A DNA stretch of 64,000 bases from Chloroflexi bacterium bin125 (GCA_002239025.1 MPNM01000009.1:1-64000); one strand, 5' to 3'; shown: positions 19,760-28,847, counted from the first letter of the stretch. The notes: a model not told the origin generated them from the letters alone. Program-made: numbers and translations.

Positions 19760-20563
19760 CTAGAGAATCTTCGCTTCGCGGAGCGCGTTGACGAGGCCGG
19801 CGGCCTTTTCTTCGGGGGTATCACCCTCGATGATCTCGACCTCAACGTCGCTGGTCGGCTGGAAGAGGGCGTGCATCTGCACGCGCGCGCCGGCTGCGCC
19901 GACTTCCGAGGCGTCGAGACCGAGGTCGGCAGCGGTCAACTCCGTGACCTGCTTGCGGGCGGCCTGCATGATCTGCCGGAGCTGGGGGTAGCGCGGATCG
20001 CCGAACTCGTTCGAAATGGTCAGTACGCATGGCGTCGGCAGTTCGATGTTCTCGAAGCCGTCGGCCACGACGCGCGAGACGGTGATGCTGTCGCCACTGA
20101 GTTCGACGGCTCGGAGGACAGTGGCGGAAGGCAGATCGAGCAGCTCGGCAACGATGCTGCCAACGGTGCCCTGGTCCCAGTCGGCGGCCTGGCGGCCGAA
20201 GATGAGCACGTCGGGCGTGCCGATGTGCTGGATCGCTTTGGACAGCGCCAGCGCGGTTGTCCAGGCGTCGCCGCCTTCGAACGCGTCGTCCTTGAGGTGA
20301 TAGCCCTCGTCGGCACCCATAGCCAGCGAGTGCTTGATTGCATCACGGGCGGAATCGGGGCCAAGTGAGATGATGTTGACGCTGCCGTCGCCGGAGACGT
20401 CCTTGATGCGCAGTGCGGCCTCAACCGCCTGGGCGTCGAACGGGGAGATGACGGGTGAGATGCCCTGCGCGGGCAGCACTTGCATGGCCTGCTCGTCGAC
20501 TTTGAAGGCGGCGGCGGGCGTTTCGGGATCGGGAATCTGCTTCACGCAGACGATGACATCCAT
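19760..20563 (-). CDS. etfB: Electron transfer flavoprotein, beta subunit
   Basis: AMP-binding subunit of EtfAB. The 267-residue length is typical. The N-terminus is MDVIVCVKQIPDPE, followed by the FGRQAADWDQGTVGSIVAELL signature (about residues 120-140). The ATG at 20563 has GAGGAAC just upstream; the frame's earlier extension to 20656 is not family-like. Gene order fadF, etfB, etfA on one strand matches a membrane-linked Etf route. Confidence 0.95.
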   Translation of the reverse strand: MDVIVCVKQIPDPETPAAAFKVDEQAMQVLPAQGISPVISPFDAQAVEAALRIKDVSGDGSVNIISLGPDSARDAIKHSLAMGADEGYHLKDDAFEGGDAWTTALALSKAIQHIGTPDVLIFGRQAADWDQGTVGSIVAELLDLPSATVLRAVELSGDSITVSRVVADGFENIELPTPCVLTISNEFGDPRYPQLRQIMQAARKQVTELTAADLGLDASEVGAAGARVQMHALFQPTSDVEVEIIEGDTPEEKAAGLVNALREAKIL

Positions 20564-20774
20564 CGGTTCCTCACTGACTGGAAGATGAGCTCGTGGCGGT
20601 TTCAGTTGGACGAAAATCTGGTCGCGCGTCCAATTGGCTATTGTGTCGCTCCACAAGAAGTCGGGCAGTCAGATGGGATACAGATTGACGTGGAGATTGA
20701 ATGCGGCCCCTCATCCAGGAGGTCAGCCACATCAGGCTCGACGGCACTACTCTCTGAGCCATGGAGCGGAATCG

Positions 20775-20987
20775 ATGGCCACTCAGCGAGACGCATTCGA
20801 CGAACACTTGACCCGCCTCGAATCTGAGGTTTCCGATGTCAAGACGGATGTCGCTGCCATCAAGAGCCTGGTCGGTGAAAACGCCACGCTCCAAGCGCAG
20901 ATGCTGAGCATGCTTGACCAGGTCCACCGCCGAACAGAAGACATCGCACGTCATCTCGGCGTTCCCCGACGCAATGGGACCGGCTAG
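20775..20987 (+). CDS. Small coiled-coil protein, unknown function
   Basis: 70 residues starting at the ATG at 20775 (MATQRDAFDE). Residues about 8-58 show heptad-like spacing of Leu/Val/Ile and many charged residues, consistent with one long coiled coil. GGAGCGG lies about 6 nt upstream. It resembles the small coiled-coil proteins often left unannotated, but I know no function. It is divergent from etfB. Confidence 0.5.
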   Translation: MATQRDAFDEHLTRLESEVSDVKTDVAAIKSLVGENATLQAQMLSMLDQVHRRTEDIARHLGVPRRNGTG

Positions 20988-21065
20988 TCGCAACCATTGC
21001 GTTGCGCAGTGCCATTCCATCGATCCGTACCTCAGCCCTTTCCGGGAAGGGAACCGATGTATGAC

Positions 21066-21242
21066 TCTCCTTCTCCCCCTTTGCGGGGGAGAAGCCGAAT
21101 GCCTGCCCCGTACTTGATGCGGAGGCAGAGGGGGGGTTGCGGATTGTCAACCCTGTCCGGTCAGCACCGGCCGCCCCCCGCTGTCACTCCGCTTTCCACT
21201 CTCCCCCCCTTGCGGGGGGGGGGAGAGTGGAAAGCGGAGTGA
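21066..21242. repeat. Family A composite with nested D insert
   Basis: A copy with the left half interrupted at 21100-21123 by a 24-bp insert (contains TGCCTGCCCCG). The linker is diverged. On the right the usual TGTCACTCCGTGACA hairpin is replaced by one long perfect hairpin, listed separately. Confidence 0.75.
21184..21242. terminator. 26-bp perfect stem hairpin, possible bidirectional terminator or mRNA end structure
   Basis: Left arm starts CACTCCGCTTTCCACTCT at 21185 and runs into seven C. The right arm is ten G then AGAGTGGAAAGCGGAGTG, ending at 21241, with one more A-T pair outside. The loop is only a few nt. It lies between the small plus-strand gene and the 3' end of fadF. There is no clean T tract, so an intrinsic terminator is not certain. 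Confidence 0.6.
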
Positions 21243-21275
21243 TGCATCGGTCTCTGTAGGGGTCCTGTGGGAGTC

Positions 21276-23483
21276 CTAGTCGGACTCCGAAACAGCTGCA
21301 GCCTGGAGAAGTTCGGCGACATCGAGAACCTTGAGCTTGTCCTCATCCTCGACATCGAGCTGCACTGTTCCGATGCCGGAGTCGAACATCTGGATGCAGA
21401 AGGGGCAGGCGGTGCAGGCGGACTCGGCTCCGGTCGCGACGGCCTCTTCGACCCGGACCTCGTTGACGCGGCTCTTGCCCTGCTCTTCCATCCACATGTT
21501 GCCGCCGCCTGCGCCGCAACAGAGGCCCTGCTCGCGGTTACGCGGCATTTCGATCAAGGTGACGTTCGGCACCTGCTCGAGGATGCGTCGCGGGGCCTCG
21601 AAGATGTCGTTGTGTCGGCCCAGGTAGCAACTGTCGTGATAGGTGATGGTCTGCTCGGGACCGTCGCTCCTGGGTACCAGGCGACCCTCGTTGACGAGTT
21701 GCTCGAGGAGCTGGGTGTGGTGGATCACCTTGAACTTCGCGCCCATGTCGGGGTACTCGTTGAGGAAGGTGTTGAAGCAGTGCGGGCAGTGTGTGATGAC
21801 AGTCTTCTGCTCGTCGTTGACGCCGGTCTCATTGAAGAGTTCTATCAATCCCTCGGCGAGGATTTGGTAGAGGTATTCGTGACCGAGGCGACGGGCTGGG
21901 TCGCCGTTGCATGATTCCATGCCCTTGATCACACCGAAGGAGACGTTGGCTTCGGACAGTAGCGAGACGACTGAGCGCGTGATGTCCTGCGCTCGATCAA
22001 CGAATGCGCCCGTGCAGCCGACGAAGTAGAGATAGTCCTGCTCGCCGGTCCACTCGGGCACCTGGTCTTCGATGCCTTCCATCCATGTCTCTCGGGTGTA
22101 CGGCGTGCCGCGCCAGGGGTGGCCCTGACGTTCGAGGGTCTCCAGCGTCCCCTGGACGGTGTCGGGCATCCGCGCCTCTTCCATGACCAGGGAGCGGCGC
22201 ATGTCGACGATGGTCGGCACGTGCTCGATGAAGACAGGACAGGCCTCTACACAGGCGCCGCAAGTTCGGCAGGCCCAGAGCGACTCGTCGCGGATCACGC
22301 CGCCGACCATCGGCGTTTCGTCGTCGAGACCGAAGTTGAGGTCGTTGCCCTCCACCAGGTTGGCGACCTTTCGCTCGCCGACAGCGGTGGCATAGGACTT
22401 GAGGTCCTGGATGATGTGCATCGGTGAGAGCGGCTGACCGGCGATGTCGGCCGGGCAGTTGTCGGTGCAGCGGCCACAGCGAACGCAGACATCAAGCTCG
22501 AAGAGCTGCTTCATCGAGAAGTGTTCAAGCTGTGAGACGCCGAAGTGCTCCTGCTCTTCGATGTTCTCGATCATGTCGAGCTTGCCGGGCGCCGTGGTGC
22601 GCTTGAGGAAGGCGTTGGCCGGCGCGAGGACGAGGTGGTTGAGCTTGGAGTATCCGAGCAGCGTGATCCAGGAGAGCGCGCCGATCATGTGGATCCACCA
22701 GAACGTAGTGTGAATGTCGAGCGCGGCCGAGATGCGCACGCCGGAGAACATCAAGGCGACGACATAACCGACCGGGGACCAGTAGGACCATTCAGGATGT
22801 ACGTCGATCTCGGAGGTGTGGATGCGCAGGCCTTCGACCAGGAATCCGGTGATGAGTAGTGCGCCAAGTCCACCGACGATCAACCAGTCTTCCCAGGTCG
22901 GCAGCCAGGCTGTCCGTGGTCGTACCCAGCGATGCGCGACCGCCATAGCGACGCCGATAATGCCGACAAGTCCGAAGATGTCGGCGACGAGCGAATAGCC
23001 GAGGTATCGCGGTCCGACGAGGATGTCGACGGGGACATAGTCGTCGATGGCGAGCAGCGCCGTGACGAGGAAGAGCACGATCATCGAGGTCATGATGCAC
23101 ATGTGCATGACGCCCGAGTACGGGTCGTTGAGGACGCGTTCTGTGCCTGCGCCGCCTTTGAGGACACGTGCCAAGCGCTGGGGCATGTTGTCGAAGTTGA
23201 AGTTGGGTTTACCCAGCCGCCAGATGCGGGAGCGTCGGACGAGACCGTAGATGATGATCCCGATCACAAACGGGAGCAGCATGTAGAGCACCCAGAAGTG
23301 ATCGATGTTGAAGAACAGCTCGCGGTGCGCGCCGGTGACGCGGACCGTCTCAGCGCCGGAAACGATCAGGATGCCGCCCAGCGGCAGCCAGGCCGGAATG
23401 GCCAGAGCCGAGACGCGTTTTCCCGTTGACGTCGTCGTCGTCCGGCGTTTGTCAGAGTCTGATTTGACAGCCGATTTCGTCAC
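21276..23483 (-). CDS. fadF: FadF-like Etf:menaquinone oxidoreductase (NarI-like membrane domain plus Fe-S domains)
   Basis: A roughly 735-residue membrane Fe-S protein that would pass electrons from EtfAB to menaquinone. The N-terminal half (about 30-290) has five to six membrane segments with conserved His, like nitrate-reductase gamma. Two 4Fe-4S motifs follow: CVRCGRCTDNC (about 333-343) and CRTCGACVEAC (about 405). Two CCG-type cysteine domains come next; the first has the SCNGDPARR form and the second has CCGAGGGN and CTACPFC. The order matches Bacillus YwjF/FadF. Start is probably GTG at 23483, with GGGGGTG upstream; a TTG at 23516 is the alternative. It precedes etfB-etfA. Confidence 0.88.
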   Translation of the reverse strand: MTKSAVKSDSDKRRTTTTSTGKRVSALAIPAWLPLGGILIVSGAETVRVTGAHRELFFNIDHFWVLYMLLPFVIGIIIYGLVRRSRIWRLGKPNFNFDNMPQRLARVLKGGAGTERVLNDPYSGVMHMCIMTSMIVLFLVTALLAIDDYVPVDILVGPRYLGYSLVADIFGLVGIIGVAMAVAHRWVRPRTAWLPTWEDWLIVGGLGALLITGFLVEGLRIHTSEIDVHPEWSYWSPVGYVVALMFSGVRISAALDIHTTFWWIHMIGALSWITLLGYSKLNHLVLAPANAFLKRTTAPGKLDMIENIEEQEHFGVSQLEHFSMKQLFELDVCVRCGRCTDNCPADIAGQPLSPMHIIQDLKSYATAVGERKVANLVEGNDLNFGLDDETPMVGGVIRDESLWACRTCGACVEACPVFIEHVPTIVDMRRSLVMEEARMPDTVQGTLETLERQGHPWRGTPYTRETWMEGIEDQVPEWTGEQDYLYFVGCTGAFVDRAQDITRSVVSLLSEANVSFGVIKGMESCNGDPARRLGHEYLYQILAEGLIELFNETGVNDEQKTVITHCPHCFNTFLNEYPDMGAKFKVIHHTQLLEQLVNEGRLVPRSDGPEQTITYHDSCYLGRHNDIFEAPRRILEQVPNVTLIEMPRNREQGLCCGAGGGNMWMEEQGKSRVNEVRVEEAVATGAESACTACPFCIQMFDSGIGTVQLDVEDEDKLKVLDVAELLQAAAVSESD

Positions 23484-23612
23484 CGCAACACCCCCAACCG
23501 ACAAGTCGATCCTCAATCTTGCGTTGGGGCATTATCGCATGAGTCGGAGGGCCTGTCCCTGCGTGCATGCGCCCGTTCGCATGCGATCGGATCGAGGCCC
23601 GTGACGGGCGGG

Positions 23613-24602
23613 CTAACGGCCGCAGTATGAGAAGTTTGCGAGCACTTCGTCGGGAACGATGTTCTCGATCGTGAAAGTCAAATCGGCGCCCCCGATCCGG
23701 ATCCAGAGGTCCCTGGTTCCTTCGACTTCGTCCAACCTGTGCAAGAACGGACACCAGCGGATTGATTCGACCCGATCCTCGTGTGTTTCCCAGAGATCCG
23801 TGTTCAAAGTGCCGCCATCGAATCGCCAGTAGAGGCGCGCCTGGTCGCCCGACGTAGGCAGTCCCATGATGTACGTTCGGCGGACGCCGTCGACACAGGC
23901 TTCCACCAGCCAGATCGTGGAGTCCGACTGAGCCAAGGCAATGCTGGCCGTGTTGATCACGCCCCGCTCGTGGTCGTGAATTGTGCCGTAAACGATTCCA
24001 TCTTCGGTTATGGAAGGGATGACTTCTTCTGGTTCCCAGATGGATTCAGGCTCATTGACGTCAGGCTCAGTCGCCGCCTCGAGCGGGATGGTCAACTCTT
24101 GTCCAACGTGGAGCTGGTCAGGCGAATCGAGTTCGTTCGCGGCGATCAGATCGTCCAGTTTCAACTCGAACTGCGCAGCGATGTCGGCGAGCGTGTCTCC
24201 TGCTTCGATGATGTAGGTGGTGAACGCAGGTGGTGGTGGCTGGAACGCCTCTGGCTCGATTTCGGGTCGCTCGATCTCTAGCGCTCGAATCAGCATGTCT
24301 GCGGGCGTCTGGGGCGAGCGGATGGTCTCGACAGGTTCCGACTCATCCGATTCAGACAGCGATTCAGATGCCTCCTCGTCGGACGGTTCTTGGTCCGCCG
24401 ATTCCTGTTCTTCGCTTTGCTCGTCCGGGTCAGGATTGGGCTCAGTTTGCGATTGCTGCTGCTGTGCCTGCTCATCGTCGCGAGGCAGGTGCTCGGCGAC
24501 TGGCAAGGGCTGAGGATCGGTCTGGGCGTCGATTACCAGCCATGTGGAGGCGGCGATGATCGCGGCAACGACCAGAGCGGTGAGGACCGGGAGACGTCGC
24601 AT
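23613..24602 (-). CDS. Membrane-anchored LysM-domain protein
   Basis: 329 residues. An uncleaved signal anchor (about 6-25) is followed by a very acidic Glu/Asp/Ser/Gln-rich spacer (about 35-110). One LysM domain (about 127-173: YIIEAGDTLADIAAQF ... LHVGQELTIP) would bind peptidoglycan glycan strands. The C-terminal roughly 120 residues form an unrecognised domain with three Cys. It is probably at the outer face of the membrane or in the wall. ATG at 24602. It lies 129 bp upstream of fadF on the same strand, with no functional link evident. Confidence 0.75.
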   Translation of the reverse strand: MRRLPVLTALVVAAIIAASTWLVIDAQTDPQPLPVAEHLPRDDEQAQQQQSQTEPNPDPDEQSEEQESADQEPSDEEASESLSESDESEPVETIRSPQTPADMLIRALEIERPEIEPEAFQPPPPAFTTYIIEAGDTLADIAAQFELKLDDLIAANELDSPDQLHVGQELTIPLEAATEPDVNEPESIWEPEEVIPSITEDGIVYGTIHDHERGVINTASIALAQSDSTIWLVEACVDGVRRTYIMGLPTSGDQARLYWRFDGGTLNTDLWETHEDRVESIRWCPFLHRLDEVEGTRDLWIRIGGADLTFTIENIVPDEVLANFSYCGR

Positions 24603-24729
24603 GGCGCCACGCTAGGGAGGCAGGCGTACGCAGGTCGATCCGTCAGTGAACATCGCTGTGGATAGTGTTGGCAGCTCTGGGGGAGGTTCGCCCTTTGTGA
24701 GTCAGGCAAAACTCCCAGTGCGCGGTCAG

Positions 24730-26301
24730 CTAGCCGTTCTTGGCTTCTCCGTGGGTCTTTCGCAGGTCGTTCTTGAGGACCTTGCCCATGTGATTTCGGG
24801 GCAGGCTGTCTACAACGGCCATGTAGGTCGGCGCCTTGTAGCTGGCGAGCTGGCTCTTGGTATGGGCGACGGCGTCGTCCAGACTGAACCTGTGGCCCTC
24901 GTGCAGGATGACGACAGCCTTGACGACTTCGCCCCACTCGAGGTCGGGCGCGCCGATCACGGCAGCTTCGGCGACGGCCGGGTGGCCTTCCAGCACCTGC
25001 TCGATCTCGCCCGGGGCAATGTTCTCGCCGCCGCGAATGATCAGGTCCTTGGTCCGGCCGGTGATGAACAGGTAGCCCTCGTCGTCGAGATAGCCGACAT
25101 CGCCGGTGTGCAGGACACCGTCTCGAATGGCTGATGCAGTGGCCTCTTCTTGCTTCAGGTAACCGCTCATGATGCGGTCGCCGCGGACGCAAATTTCGCC
25201 TTCCTCACCGGCGCCGACCGGCTTGTCGGCCGGGTCGAGAATGAGGACTTCAATGTCGGGCATGACCTTGCCGACCGAACGCAGACGGTGCTCCTTGACG
25301 GCGACCTCCTCAGGGCTGCCATCCAGACGGTGATCGTCGGGGCCGAGGAAGGAGATCGTGCTGGTTGACTCGGTCTGACCGTAGGCGTTCATGAAGCCGA
25401 CGTTGGCGGGGAAGACGTCAACCGCGGCGCGAATAACGTCGTAGGGCATCGGCGCGGCGCCGTAGGTGAGCACTTCCAAGGTGTCGCCCTTGAAGTTGGC
25501 GAAGTGCTCGTCCTCCATGGTGCGCTTGAGCATCGTCGGGACGACCATCGAGTGCGTGATGCCGTGGGTGTCGACCGCGTCAATCCAGCCGGCAGGGGAG
25601 AACTGCGACAGAATCACGAGCGTGCGTCCGCCCCAGACGGAGGAGATCATGGTGGTCGCGCCGGCGATGTGGAAGAGCGGCACCGAGAGCAGGGTCTTGT
25701 TGTGTGTGCCGGCCGGGTCGGCCATCTCGATCGTATTCATTGCATAGCTGGAGAGGTCGCCGTAGGTGACCTGGACGCCCTTGGGCATTGCGGTGGTGCC
25801 GGAGGTGTAGATGATGACGGTCGCGTCGTGGTCCTCAACCGGGGCGTAGAGGAAGTCATCGGAGCCGGCCTCGATCAGATCGCGGTAGTGCTTCTGGCCC
25901 AGCGGGACATCGTTCTCGAGAGCGATGTAGTGCTCGACCGAGGGACAGTCGTCGCTGATCGCTCGGACGAGGTCCTGATAGCGGTCGGAGACGAAGATCG
26001 CTTTGGCCTCGACGGTGTTGATCATGTAAGTCAGCTCTTCGCGCTTGGCGCGGTAGTTGAGCGGCACGAAGGTGACGCCAAGCTTGGCGCAGGCGTAGTA
26101 GATGATCACGTACTCGGCCGAGTTGACGGACATGACGCCGACGTGGTCGCCATGTGAGAGGCCGATGCCCTGCAGGGCGTTGGCCAGCACGGTGACATCG
26201 GCGGCGAGCTCGGCGAAGGTCTTGCTGGTCTCGTCGCAGAGCAGGGCGATGCGATCGGGGACATTGGCTGCGGCGATATCGAGCATGTCGGCAGTGTTCA
26301 T
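24730..26301 (-). CDS. Fatty-acid/acyl-CoA synthetase (ANL superfamily)
   Basis: 523 residues. Activates a carboxylic acid to its acyl-CoA through an acyl-AMP. Motifs in order: P-loop IIYTSGTTAMPKG (about 161-173), YGQTEST (about 301), GDVGYLDDEGYLFITGR with the hinge (about 390-407), and the catalytic Lys in GKVLKNDLR near the end. This is a medium/long-chain FadD-type or related ligase; the exact acid is unknown. ATG at 26301 has AAGGAG about 7 nt upstream. An enoyl-CoA hydratase lies just upstream on the same strand (45-bp gap), supporting a joint role in acyl-CoA breakdown. Confidence 0.92.
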   Translation of the reverse strand: MNTADMLDIAAANVPDRIALLCDETSKTFAELAADVTVLANALQGIGLSHGDHVGVMSVNSAEYVIIYYACAKLGVTFVPLNYRAKREELTYMINTVEAKAIFVSDRYQDLVRAISDDCPSVEHYIALENDVPLGQKHYRDLIEAGSDDFLYAPVEDHDATVIIYTSGTTAMPKGVQVTYGDLSSYAMNTIEMADPAGTHNKTLLSVPLFHIAGATTMISSVWGGRTLVILSQFSPAGWIDAVDTHGITHSMVVPTMLKRTMEDEHFANFKGDTLEVLTYGAAPMPYDVIRAAVDVFPANVGFMNAYGQTESTSTISFLGPDDHRLDGSPEEVAVKEHRLRSVGKVMPDIEVLILDPADKPVGAGEEGEICVRGDRIMSGYLKQEEATASAIRDGVLHTGDVGYLDDEGYLFITGRTKDLIIRGGENIAPGEIEQVLEGHPAVAEAAVIGAPDLEWGEVVKAVVILHEGHRFSLDDAVAHTKSQLASYKAPTYMAVVDSLPRNHMGKVLKNDLRKTHGEAKNG

Positions 26302-26346
26302 GGATGGCTCCTTCGCGGTTGGCTGGGCGAGCGGGCGAGTTTTCGG

Positions 26347-27081
26347 TTAACAATCAGTTAGTGTATGGCTCAATCGCCGTGCGGTCAGCGTGTCCTGACC
26401 GATCGCTGCTGACATAGGCAGATCAAGGCCCCGTCTGATACTGCGTTTGACGGCTGAAATGAGTTCTGGGTCGGCCTGCGCCAGTTGCTGCGCAACGGCA
26501 AAGACGGTCCCGTCGAGGTCATCGGCCGGAACCACACGATGGACGATGCCCCATTGCAACGATTGCTGTGCGTCGATCGGGTCGCCGCTGAGGATGAGTC
26601 CTCTAGCGGCAGCCGGCGGGGCGATTCGGGGTATGAGCTGGGTGCCACCGGCGGAGGGAATGTAGCCGAGGCTGACCTCGGGTAGACCGATCTGAGTGTT
26701 GTTGGCGGCGATCCGCAGATCGCAGTAGAGCGGCAGCTCGATACCTGCGCCAAAGCAGAATCCGTGCAACGCAGCGATCGTTGGTATTGGCAGGTCTTCC
26801 AGCAATGCCCAGAGGTCGCGTTGGCGTCGTGCCTCGCGCGATTCATGCAGTGATGGAGCGCTGCCGAACTCGGAGATGTCTGCACCGGCTGAGAATGCGC
26901 GCGGCCCCTCGCCGCGAAAGATGAGCACGCGAACGTCGGGGTCGATCAGCGCAGCCTGGACGAATGTCCAGAGATCGTCGCGCATGGCCATGTTGATCGC
27001 GTTGAGCGCCTCGGGACGATTCAGCGTGATGCTGGCGACACCGTCAATGGGTTTGTCGTAGAGGATCAGCGGATCGGGCAT
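26347..27081 (-). CDS. Enoyl-CoA hydratase/isomerase family protein
   Basis: 244 residues of the crotonase family. The oxyanion-hole segment FSAGADISEF (about 63-72) and both catalytic glutamates are present, in GAGIELPLYCD and GLPEVSLGYIPSAGGTQ. This supports real hydratase activity on 2-enoyl-CoA. ATG at 27081, without a strong ribosome site. It is next to the acyl-CoA synthetase and likely in its transcript. Confidence 0.9.
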   Translation of the reverse strand: MPDPLILYDKPIDGVASITLNRPEALNAINMAMRDDLWTFVQAALIDPDVRVLIFRGEGPRAFSAGADISEFGSAPSLHESREARRQRDLWALLEDLPIPTIAALHGFCFGAGIELPLYCDLRIAANNTQIGLPEVSLGYIPSAGGTQLIPRIAPPAAARGLILSGDPIDAQQSLQWGIVHRVVPADDLDGTVFAVAQQLAQADPELISAVKRSIRRGLDLPMSAAIGQDTLTARRLSHTLTDC

Positions 27082-27160
27082 TTGGAGGACAGGCGTTTCG
27101 CAGCTGGAACGCCAGTTGTTTCCTTTCGACGGGGCAGAGTTGACTTGCTAGGCTCGCGCC

Positions 27161-27520
27161 ATGACGACTCCAAGTACAGAGCGATACACCAATCTCAGCT
27201 CAGAATATCTCCGACGAGCGAGAGCCTATCTTGCCGACGGCGACCTGACGCAGGCATCGGAAAAGGGCTGGGGTGCCGCAGCCACAGCGGTGAAGCCTGC
27301 AGCAACTGCGCGAAGCCTCAATCACTCAACCCACTACCAGATCCGGCTGGCGGTTCAAGAATTGGCCAGGGAAGCGGAGGACGATGAGATCCGTACGTAC
27401 TTCGGCAGTGCAAGCGACTTGCGCATGAACTTCTACGAAGGCTGGCTCGACCAAGAGACAGTGTCGCTCTATGTCTCGCAGGAAGAGCGTTTCGTCGAAA
27501 AGCTGAACGAACTCGCTTAG
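27161..27520 (+). CDS. PaREP1/HEPN-like protein
   Basis: 119 residues with the SEKGWGAAATAVKPAA segment (about 33-48) typical of the PaREP1 family, an all-helical fold related to HEPN proteins. HEPN relatives are often RNases or partners of nucleotidyltransferases, but the RX4-6H catalytic motif is not clear here, so no activity is assigned. ATG at 27161. Its stop overlaps the stop of the convergent small gene by 4 bp. Confidence 0.65.
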   Translation: MTTPSTERYTNLSSEYLRRARAYLADGDLTQASEKGWGAAATAVKPAATARSLNHSTHYQIRLAVQELAREAEDDEIRTYFGSASDLRMNFYEGWLDQETVSLYVSQEERFVEKLNELA

Positions 27521-27759
27521 CGCCAGTCGGGCTTGCGGATTTCGCTCTTGCGACGGACATTCCAGAGACGCTCGATGTCGTCGTTCATCTTCTCGTGGAG
27601 GGCGTCCATTTCCTCGCGGCCGGGACGCATTTCGCTGGACTTCCAGCGGCGGATGGCCGCTTTGTCGGACTTGTCCAGGTCGACTTCGTCGAGCATGTGA
27701 TTGACCACATTGCTGAACACCGCCCACGCTTCTTCGATGTCGAGTTCGACTTTGACCAT
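27517..27759 (-). CDS. Small acidic helical protein, paralogue of the next gene
   Basis: 80 residues, highly charged and probably helical. It aligns by eye with the 82-residue protein encoded at 27812-28060. Shared pattern: a short beta-like start, DxEExW, VxxxxLDxVxLxxxxxxAIRxW, then a charged second half. ATG at 27759 with AGGATC upstream. No family recognised. The two paralogues lie in tandem 52 bp apart. Confidence 0.65.
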   Translation of the reverse strand: MVKVELDIEEAWAVFSNVVNHMLDEVDLDKSDKAAIRRWKSSEMRPGREEMDALHEKMNDDIERLWNVRRKSEIRKPDWR

Positions 27760-27811
27760 GATTGTGATCCTGTCTGGGTTTCCTATCTGGGTTTGAATGA
27801 GAAATCAGTGG

Positions 27812-28060
27812 CTAACGGACGGTGCGGTAGTAGTCGCGTCGCCGGACGGTGCGGGTCAACTCTTCGTCGAGCGTGTTGCCCAACGCCTCGTTGACGCCGT
27901 TGGACACGGCTTCCATGGCTGCGTTGCCCTCGACGACGGTCGAGCGCCAGTCGCGGATCGCTTTGACGGCTTCGTCGGACAGTTCGACCTGATCGAGCAC
28001 CTGCGCGGTGATCAGGGTCATCAAGGACCAGGTTTCCTCTTCGTCCAATATCAATCGCAT
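27812..28060 (-). CDS. Small acidic helical protein, paralogue of the preceding gene
   Basis: 82 residues starting at the ATG at 28060 (MRLILDEEETW), which has GAGGAGG about 8 nt upstream, an unusually strong ribosome site for this window. The frame stays open to 28093, but that extension lacks a ribosome site. Similar to the 80-residue protein at 27517-27759 along its whole length. Function unknown. Confidence 0.65.
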   Translation of the reverse strand: MRLILDEEETWSLMTLITAQVLDQVELSDEAVKAIRDWRSTVVEGNAAMEAVSNGVNEALGNTLDEELTRTVRRRDYYRTVR

Positions 28061-28107
28061 CTCTCGAGCCTCCTCTGCGGGGTTAACCCCCACGGTTGCT
28101 GGGTTGT

Positions 28108-28815
28108 TCAGGTACCGCTGAACGTTGGTGTTCGCTTGTTGACGAAGGCGTCAACGCCTTCGGCGCGGTCGTCGGTGTCCTGGAGCAGGATGGTCAGTTC
28201 GGTCTCATAGTGCAGCGCCTGGGCTAGCGGCATGTCCAATCCGTGGCCGATCGCGTCCTTGGCATATCGAGTCGCGATTGGCCCGCGTGACGCGATCGAA
28301 CGAGCGATTGTCATCGCTGCTCCCAGAGGATTCGCGTCAACGGCATTGACGAGTCCCCAGTCGAGAGCGGTATCCGCGTCGACGTCGCCCTCAAGCAGAA
28401 GTAGTTGCGTGGCGCGTGAACGGCCAACTGCGCGGGTCAGGCGCTGCAGGCCTCCTGCACGGGGAAACCCGCCGGCCGCGAGATCGAATCCGATCACGCT
28501 GTTCGGCGAAGCGACACGCAGGTCGGCTGCAAGGGCCAGTTCCAGACCACCGCCTCGTGTCGGACCGGAAAGTACGGCAATCGACGGCTGGGGATGTTCC
28601 GCCAGGCCCGAGAACAGGTCACCGACATTCGTCACGCCGTCGAAGCCCAGCCAGACGGAAGGATTCGGGTTGAGGATCACCGCTCGCACATCTTCGTCGA
28701 TTGCCGGAACTACGTCCGCGAGTTGAGCCACACAGTCTGCGTCCAGCGACCCACCACCGTTGATCACGGCAAGGTCGTCGATTCGCTCGAGGGCGAGCTG
28801 TGGACTATTGGTCAT
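28108..28815 (-). CDS. Crotonase-fold protein missing one catalytic Glu
   Basis: 235 residues with the crotonase core. The first acidic site is kept (GGGLELALAADLR). The second, normally Pro-Glu before GG/SLG, is replaced: the segment reads GFDLAAGGFPRAGGLQRL with no Glu. The oxyanion-hole region is also atypical (VWLGFDG). It may act on another acyl-CoA reaction, or bind without hydrating. ATG at 28815 (MTNSPQL). The upstream open frame is antisense-like extension over the next gene and was rejected. Confidence 0.8.
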   Translation of the reverse strand: MTNSPQLALERIDDLAVINGGGSLDADCVAQLADVVPAIDEDVRAVILNPNPSVWLGFDGVTNVGDLFSGLAEHPQPSIAVLSGPTRGGGLELALAADLRVASPNSVIGFDLAAGGFPRAGGLQRLTRAVGRSRATQLLLLEGDVDADTALDWGLVNAVDANPLGAAMTIARSIASRGPIATRYAKDAIGHGLDMPLAQALHYETELTILLQDTDDRAEGVDAFVNKRTPTFSGT

Positions 28816-28847
28816 CGAATTGATCGTCTCAGGTGCGTCTAAGTGAT

